From Agromyces soli (GTDB taxonomy: Bacteria; Actinomycetota; Actinomycetes; Actinomycetales; Microbacteriaceae), in the NCBI RefSeq assembly GCF_022811605.1, contig NZ_CP094533.1, positions 1,922,001 to 1,986,000 on the forward strand: 64,000 nucleotides of DNA. Direction: 5' to 3'. Shown in pieces: positions 57,275 through 64,000 of the stretch (its first letter is position 1; each line of letters opens with the position of its first letter). The position numbers and the translations under genes are program-made. Under the pieces are notes generated by a model. It saw nothing but the letters and a program-made list of their open reading frames with translations, was not told the origin of the DNA and did not search any database.

Positions 57275-58399
57275 GTGAGCCAGGAGATCGAGATCGGCCG
57301 TTCCAAGCGGGGCCGCCGTGTCTACGCGTTCGACGACATCGCCATCGTGCCGAGCCGGCGCACGCGCGACCCGGAGGACGTCTCCGTCTCCTGGTCGATC
57401 GACGCGTATCAGTTCGAGCTGCCGTTCCTCGCGGCGCCGATGGACTCCGTGGTCTCGCCGAAGACGGCCATCATGATGGGCAAGCTCGGCGGTCTCGGCG
57501 TGCTCGACCTCGAGGGCCTGTGGACCCGTTACGAGAACCCCGAGCCGGTGCTCGCCGAGATCCGCAGCCTCCCCGCCGACAAGGCCACGGCGCGCATGCA
57601 GGAGCTGTACGCCGCGCCGATCCAGCCGGCGCTCGTGCGCGAACGCCTCGCCGAGATCCGCGCCGCCGGCGTCACCGTCGCGGGCGCGCTGTCGCCGCAG
57701 CGCACGGCCGAGCTGCACTCGACCGTCGTCGAGGCCGGCGTCGACCTGTTCGTCATCCGCGGCACGACCGTCTCGGCCGAGCACGTCTCGAAGAACGTCG
57801 AGCCGCTGAACCTCAAGAAGTTCATCTACGAGCTCGACGTGCCCGTCATCGTCGGCGGTGCGGCCACCTACACGGCGGCCCTGCACCTCATGCGCACGGG
57901 CGCGGCGGGCGTGCTCGTCGGCTTCGGGGGCGGCGCCGCCTCCACGACGCGCGCCTCGCTCGGCATCCACGCGCCCATGGCGACCGCGGTGGCGGACGTC
58001 GCGGGCGCGCGCCGCGACTACCTCGACGAGTCGGGCGGCCGCTACGTGCACGTCATCGCCGACGGCGGCGTCGGGGCCTCCGGCGACATCGTGAAGGCGA
58101 TCGCCTGCGGCGCCGACGCGGTCATGCTGGGCGCCGCGCTCGCGCGGGCGACCGACGCGCCGGGCGGCGGCTGGCACTGGGGCGCCGAGGCGCACCACCC
58201 GAAGCTGCCCCGCGGCAAGCGCGTGCAGGTCGGCCAGGTGGCCCCGCTCGAGGAGATCCTCTACGGCCCGGCGCCGATCGCCGAGGGCACCGCGAACCTC
58301 GTGGGCTCGCTGCGCAAGTCGATGGCGACGACCGGCTACTCCGACCTGAAGGAGTTCCAGCGGGTCGAGATCGTCGTCGCCCCCTACCAGGGCGCCTGA
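57275..58399 (+). CDS. GuaB3-family IMP dehydrogenase-related protein
   Basis: 374 residues from GTG 57275, with TAGGCT (57263-57268) six bases upstream (leaderless). The barrel resembles IMPDH/GMP reductase but has no CBS domains: EIEIGRSKRGRRVYAFDDI, FLAAPMDSVVSPKTA, VGGAATYTAALHLMRTGAAGVLVGFGGG and ADGGVGASGDIVKAIACGADAVMLG. The GPGS-x-CTTR cysteine loop of true IMPDH is replaced by FGGGAASTTR, so IMP oxidation is doubtful. A conserved actinobacterial partner of guaB and guaA. Confidence 0.92.
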   Translation: MSQEIEIGRSKRGRRVYAFDDIAIVPSRRTRDPEDVSVSWSIDAYQFELPFLAAPMDSVVSPKTAIMMGKLGGLGVLDLEGLWTRYENPEPVLAEIRSLPADKATARMQELYAAPIQPALVRERLAEIRAAGVTVAGALSPQRTAELHSTVVEAGVDLFVIRGTTVSAEHVSKNVEPLNLKKFIYELDVPVIVGGAATYTAALHLMRTGAAGVLVGFGGGAASTTRASLGIHAPMATAVADVAGARRDYLDESGGRYVHVIADGGVGASGDIVKAIACGADAVMLGAALARATDAPGGGWHWGAEAHHPKLPRGKRVQVGQVAPLEEILYGPAPIAEGTANLVGSLRKSMATTGYSDLKEFQRVEIVVAPYQGA

Positions 58400-58494
58400 G
58401 CCCGCGCCGAACCGAGTCGCGATCGCCGGACCTCCCGCCCGAGTTGTCGGGTAGCGTGGAACCAGCGCGGTATACGACGTCTGGGGAGGCGACG

Positions 58495-60225
58495 ATGGCG
58501 AAGCTCAAGTCGGTGGCACGGTCGGACAAGCTCGGCCCTGAGGAGCGCGCGGCGGCGATCGCGCGGCTGAAAGAGAAAGAGCTCGACGTCCTCGTCGTCG
58601 GCGGCGGCATCGTCGGCACGGGATCCGCGCTCGACGCGGTCACCCGTGGGCTCTCGACGGGGCTCCTCGAGGCGCGCGACTGGGCGAGCGGCACCTCGAG
58701 CCGCTCCTCGAAGCTCGTGCACGGCGGCATCCGCTACCTCGAGCAGCTCGACTTCCGGCTCGTGCGCGAGGCGCTCATCGAGCGCGGCCTCCTGCTGCAG
58801 CGCATCGCCCCGCACCTCGTGAAGCCGGTGCGCTTCCTCTACCCGCTGAAGAAGCGGGTGTTCGAGCGCGTCTACATCGGCGCCGGAATGATGCTCTACG
58901 ACATCTTCAGCTACACGGGCGGGCGGCCGCCGGGGGTCCCGCACCACCGGCACCTCTCGAAGCGCCAGGTGATGCGGGCCATCCCCTCGCTCTCGAAGGA
59001 CGCCCTCGTGGGCGGCCTGACCTACTACGACGCGCAGGTCGACGACGCGCGCTACGTGGCCTCGCTCGCGCGCACGGCCAGCTTCTACGGCGCCCACGTC
59101 GCGAGCCGCGTCAACGTCGAGGGCTTCCTGAAGGTCGGCGAGCGGGTCGTCGGCGTGAGGGCCCACGACCTCGAGACCGACGAGCACTTCGAGATCCGCG
59201 CGAAGCAGGTCGTGAACGCGACCGGCGTGTGGACCGACGACACCCAGCGCATGGTGGGGGAGCGGGGCACCTTCAAGGTGCGCGCGTCGAAGGGCATCCA
59301 CCTCGTCGTGCCGCGCGACCGCATCCAGTCCGCGATGGGCATGATCTTCCGCACCGAGAAGAGCGTGCTGTTCGTCATCCCCTGGGGCCGGCACTGGCTG
59401 ATCGGTACGACCGACACCGACTGGAACCTCGACAAGGCGCACCCCGCGGCGACCGCGGCCGACATCGACTACCTGCTCGAGCACGTGAACGCCGTGCTCG
59501 GGGTGCCGCTCACCCGGGAGGACGTGGAGGGCGTGTACGCCGGCCTCCGCCCGCTCCTCGCGGGCGAGAGCGACCAGACCTCGAAGCTCTCCCGCGAGCA
59601 CCTCGTCGCGCACACCGTGCCGGGGCTCGTCGTCATCGCGGGCGGCAAGTGGACCACCTACCGGGTCATGGCGAAGGACGCGATCGACGCGGCCGTCGAC
59701 GCGCTCGACGGCAAGATCCCGCCGTCGGCGACGCAGGACATCGCGCTGCTCGGCGCCGAGGGTTACCAGGCCGCGTGGAACAAGCGCGGCAAGATCGCCC
59801 GCGCCTTCGGCGTGCACAAGGTGCGCATCGAGCACCTGCTGAACCGCTACGGCACGATGACCGACGACCTGCTCGATCTCATCCGCAACGACCCCTCGCT
59901 CGGCGAGCCGTTGCCGGGGGCCGACGACTACCTCGCCGCCGAGGTCGTGTACGCCGCCTCGCACGAGGGCGCCCTGCACCTCGACGACGTGCTCGCCCGG
60001 CGCACCCGCATCTCGATCGAGGCGTGGGACCGGGGCGTTTCGGCCGCGCCCGTCGCGGCGAAGCTCATGGGCGGCGTCCTCGGCTGGGACGAGGCGCGCG
60101 AGACCCTCGAGGTCGAGCGCTACCTGCAGCGGGTCGAGGCCGAACGCGCCTCGCAGGAGCAGCCCGACGACGCCTCCGCCGACCGGGTGCGGCTGGAGGC
60201 GCCGGACATCGTCCGGGTCGACTGA
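58495..60225 (+). CDS. glpD: Aerobic glycerol-3-phosphate dehydrogenase
   Basis: 576 residues from ATG 58495 with GGGGAGG upstream (58483-58489). FAD motif DVLVVGGGIVGTGSALDAVTRG; GTSSRSSKLVHGGIRYLEQLDF, KGIHLVVPRDRI, GTTDTDWNLDKAHP and GGKWTTYRVMAKD are GlpD motifs. Feeds electrons from glycerol-3-phosphate to quinone at the membrane. The C-terminal helical domain is complete, with a 20-residue acidic tail. No glpK or glpF neighbour. Confidence 0.95.
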   Translation: MAKLKSVARSDKLGPEERAAAIARLKEKELDVLVVGGGIVGTGSALDAVTRGLSTGLLEARDWASGTSSRSSKLVHGGIRYLEQLDFRLVREALIERGLLLQRIAPHLVKPVRFLYPLKKRVFERVYIGAGMMLYDIFSYTGGRPPGVPHHRHLSKRQVMRAIPSLSKDALVGGLTYYDAQVDDARYVASLARTASFYGAHVASRVNVEGFLKVGERVVGVRAHDLETDEHFEIRAKQVVNATGVWTDDTQRMVGERGTFKVRASKGIHLVVPRDRIQSAMGMIFRTEKSVLFVIPWGRHWLIGTTDTDWNLDKAHPAATAADIDYLLEHVNAVLGVPLTREDVEGVYAGLRPLLAGESDQTSKLSREHLVAHTVPGLVVIAGGKWTTYRVMAKDAIDAAVDALDGKIPPSATQDIALLGAEGYQAAWNKRGKIARAFGVHKVRIEHLLNRYGTMTDDLLDLIRNDPSLGEPLPGADDYLAAEVVYAASHEGALHLDDVLARRTRISIEAWDRGVSAAPVAAKLMGGVLGWDEARETLEVERYLQRVEAERASQEQPDDASADRVRLEAPDIVRVD

Positions 60226-60312
60226 ACGGGCCCGCCCGCCGGGCGACGACGTCTCGGACCCCGGGCGGGCACCCACCGCTTCCCCAGCCGCGGCCGGGTA
60301 GGCTCGGTGATC

Positions 60313-61110
60313 GTGTCCGCTGACTCACGCCGCGCCGTACTGCGCATGATGGTGCGCCCGCGGTGGCTGCTCGCGCTCGCCCTCGCCCTCGGAATCGCCG
60401 CCGCCTTCGCCCTGCTCGGGCAGTGGCAGGTCGAGCGGGCCGTCGAGCAGGCGACGGTCGAGGTGCGGCCGACGGAAGAGGTGCTGCCCTTCGCCGGGCT
60501 CGCCGCCCCCGACGCGCCCACCGAGCAGCGCGCGACCGGCCAGATGGTCGAGGTCACCGGGCGCTTCGTGCCCGGCGACACCGTGCTCGTCGACGGCCGC
60601 CTGAACGACGGCGTCGCGGGCACCTGGGTCGTCGCGCATCTCGAGGTCGCCGACGGCGCGCCGGGCGGTCTGCCCGTCGCGCTCGGCTGGGCGCCCGACC
60701 GCGCGGCGGCCGAGCGCGCGCTCGCCGAATTCGAGCGGGGCCTCGGCGCGGAGGACACCACCCTCGTCGGCCGCTTCCTGCCGAGCGAGGCGCCGATCGC
60801 GCCCGCCGACGACGCCGATCCCTTCGAGATGAAGACGGTCGCCGTCGCGCAGCTCGTGAACCTCTGGGCCGACTTCGACGATCGGCCGGCGTACTTCGGC
60901 TACGTCACGGCGAAGGATGCCTCGCCGGGGCTCGAGGCGATCCACTCGCCGCCGCCCGAGCAATCGGTCGAGCTGAACTGGCTGAACGTCTTCTACGCGG
61001 TCGAGTGGGTGGTCTTCGCGGGCTTCGCGATCTACCTCTGGTACCGGCTCGTCCGCGACGCCGTGGAGCGCGAGCGCGACGAGGCGGAGGCGCTCAGCCA
61101 GTCCGCGTAG
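60313..61110 (+). CDS. SURF1 family cytochrome oxidase assembly protein
   Basis: 265 residues from GTG 60313; TAGGCT (60299-60304) is eight bases upstream. Two membrane spans at the ends ([19 protein letters not shown] and [18 protein letters not shown]) flank an outer domain with [29 protein letters not shown] and [11 protein letters not shown], as in SURF1. Helps assemble aa3-type oxidase. First of a set with the DUF3817 gene. Confidence 0.9.
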   Translation: MSADSRRAVLRMMVRPRWLLALALALGIAAAFALLGQWQVERAVEQATVEVRPTEEVLPFAGLAAPDAPTEQRATGQMVEVTGRFVPGDTVLVDGRLNDGVAGTWVVAHLEVADGAPGGLPVALGWAPDRAAAERALAEFERGLGAEDTTLVGRFLPSEAPIAPADDADPFEMKTVAVAQLVNLWADFDDRPAYFGYVTAKDASPGLEAIHSPPPEQSVELNWLNVFYAVEWVVFAGFAIYLWYRLVRDAVERERDEAEALSQSA

Positions 61111-61119
61111 ACTGGTGGC

Positions 61120-61592
61120 ATGCCCCTCGAGCCCAAACTCGCCGATCTGCCGCGCATCCGCGGGGCGCTGAAGTTCTACCAGGTGGCGTCGGTCATCACG
61201 GGCGTGATGATGCTGCTGCTCTGCGCCGAGATGCTGCTGAAGTACGTGTGGCACTTCGAGCTGTACGCTTTCGGCCCGAACGGCGTGCTCAGCTTCGAGC
61301 CCGTGATCGAGACGGCGAGCGGTCTCGAGTCGACGGGCATCGGCGTGAACCTCTCCACCGGCATCCTGATCGCGCACGGCTGGTTCTACGTCGTGTACCT
61401 GTTCAGCGACTTCCGGCTGTGGAGCCTCATGCGCTGGCCGTTCACGCGCTTCATCCTCATCGCGCTCGGCGGCATCGTGCCGTTCCTCTCCTTCTTCCTC
61501 GAGGCCAAGATCGGCCGCGAGGTCCGCAGCTACCTCGACCGCCGCGAGGCCGAGGCCGCAGATTCCGACAACCAGCCCGTGGAGGCCGCCCA

Positions 61593-61596
<4 letters not shown>
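61120..61596 (+). CDS. DUF3817 domain membrane protein
   Basis: 158 residues from ATG 61120; TAGACT (61107-61112) is seven bases upstream. Three membrane spans: [36 protein letters not shown], and [21 protein letters not shown], with the DUF3817 motif [16 protein letters not shown]. Often found near SURF1 and guaA in actinobacteria. The stop overlaps the guaA GTG by four bases. Confidence 0.88.
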
Positions 61597-63172
<1,576 letters not shown>

Positions 63173-63188
63173 CGGGGCATCCGGCATC

Positions 63189-63220
63189 CGGAGGGCGCGG
63201 TCTGCCGACCGCGCCCTCCG
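63189..63220 (+). terminator. guaA terminator
   Basis: CGGAGGGCGCGGTC, loop TGCC, GACCGCGCCCTCCG: a perfect 14-bp stem followed by TCGTGCTTC. Confidence 0.82.
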
Positions 63221-63279
63221 TCGTGCTTCGGGCGCATCCGCTCTGGTCGTGACGTCCGTCCCCGGGCAGGATGGTCCGC

Positions 63280-64000
63280 ATGGCGAATGCGCGCACGAAA
63301 CTGACCGTCGTCGGCGCCGGCAGCGTCGGGGTGAGCCTCGCGTACGCCGCGCTCATCCGCGAGAGCGCCGCCGAGGTGGCGCTCTACGACATCGCCGCCG
63401 AGAAGGTCGAAGCCGAGGTGCTCGACCTCGCGCACGGCACGCAGTTCACCGGCTCGGCGGTCTCCGGCGGGGCCGATCCCGCCGTCGTCGAGGGCAGCGA
63501 CGTGGTCGTCGTCACCGCGGGCGCGAAGCAGCAGCCGGGCCAGTCGCGCATGGAGCTCGCCGCGACGAACGCCGGCATCCTCGAGCGGCTCATGCCGACG
63601 CTCCTCGAGCGGGCGCCTGACGCGGTGTTCGTGATCGTGACGAATCCGGCGGACGTGATGACGGTCGTGGCGCAGCGGGGGACCGGGCTGCCGGCCGAGC
63701 GGGTCTTCGGATCCGGCACGGTGCTCGACACCTCCAGGCTCAGGTGGCGGCTCGCCGAGCGCGCGGGCGTCGGCACCGCGAGCGTGCACGCCGACATCGT
63801 GGGCGAGCACGGGGACACCGAGTTCCCGCTCTGGTCGAACGCGCGCATCGGGCCCGTGCCGATCCTGGAGTGGCGCGGCGGCGAGCCGTTCACGCGCGAG
63901 GAGCTCGACCGCGTCGCCCACGAGGTGCGCGACGCGGCGTACACGGTCATCCGCGGCAAGGGGGCGACGAACCTCGCGATCGGACTCAGCGGGGCGCGCA
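63280..64000 (+). CDS. ldh: L-lactate dehydrogenase (3' partial)
   Basis: 240 residues are visible before the window ends. ATG 63280 is preferred to ATG 63271 because CAGGAT (63267-63272) is seven bases upstream, a leaderless layout. NAD motif [38 protein letters not shown] (Gln in the substrate-specificity loop favours lactate over malate), VTNPADVMT, and the catalytic His in [13 protein letters not shown]. Interconverts pyruvate and lactate. Confidence 0.92.
   Translation, partial: MANARTKLTVVGAGSVGVSLAYAALIRESAAEVALYDIAAEKVEAEVLDLAHGTQFTGSAVSGGADPAVVEGSDVVVVTAGAKQQPGQSRMELAATNAGILERLMPTLLERAPDAVFVIVTNPADVMTVVAQRGTGLPAERVFGSGTVLDTSRLRWRLAERAGVGTASVHADIVGEHGDTEFPLWSNARIGPVPILEWRGGEPFTREELDRVAHEVRDAAYTVIRGKGATNLAIGLSGAR

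Overview
This 64 kb window is chromosomal DNA of a very GC-rich actinobacterium, most likely a member of the Microbacteriaceae. That placement rests on codon use (almost exclusively G/C third positions), many leaderless genes of the form TAGRCT-N6/7-ATG/GTG, the order and content of the str, S10, spc and alpha ribosomal operons, a lone groES behind CIRCE-type operators, and a 9-mer (GGATGCCTC) that recurs across the window. It is an inference from sequence features; no database was searched.

Left edge (1-6.5 kb) is an accessory toxin/immunity island. A large 5'-truncated protein carries an Ntox15-type (HxxD) nuclease-like domain and, further on, a Tox-PL-type papain-fold domain with Cys, His and DxQ residues. 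It is followed by an Imm35/YrhB-like small protein, two diverged paralogues flanking a 92-aa unknown, then a separately promoted GAD-like/Tdi1-type immunity protein (the family that neutralises HxxD DNase toxins) and a coupled 112-aa partner. A 22-bp perfect dyad sits at that promoter. A membrane protein and a CxxC protein separate the island from the housekeeping genes.

6.5-33 kb holds the translation core: rpsL-rpsG-fusA-tuf; an acyltransferase and an OsmC protein; then S10 (rpsJ to rpsQ), spc (rplN to rplO, lacking rpsN), secY-adk-map, ptsI, infA-rpmJ-rpsM-rpsK, rpoA-rplQ (lacking rpsD), truA and rplM-rpsI. Several ribosomal proteins have long Ala/Lys/Glu-rich tails; L15 has an unusual N-terminal extension of about 75 residues.

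33-42 kb is cell-envelope and tRNA-modification housekeeping: glmM, coaA (reverse), glmS-acpS-alr-tsaE, tsaB-rimI-tsaD. It is followed by three tandem DUF4190-like membrane proteins, one with a Tyr/Gln-rich repeat tail and one that appears to start at CTG.

44-64 kb holds a THUMP-like methyltransferase (reverse), groES with two CIRCE-type operators, rarD, a complete branched-chain amino-acid ABC transporter (livJ forward; livHMGF reverse, with LivH fused to a secreted Ig/carboxypeptidase-regulatory-like domain), guaB, a PatB/MalY aminotransferase, an ABC-F protein, a second IMPDH-like gene, glpD, SURF1, DUF3817, guaA, and the start of a lactate dehydrogenase cut by the window end. No tRNA, rRNA, insertion sequence, integrase or CRISPR array was seen.
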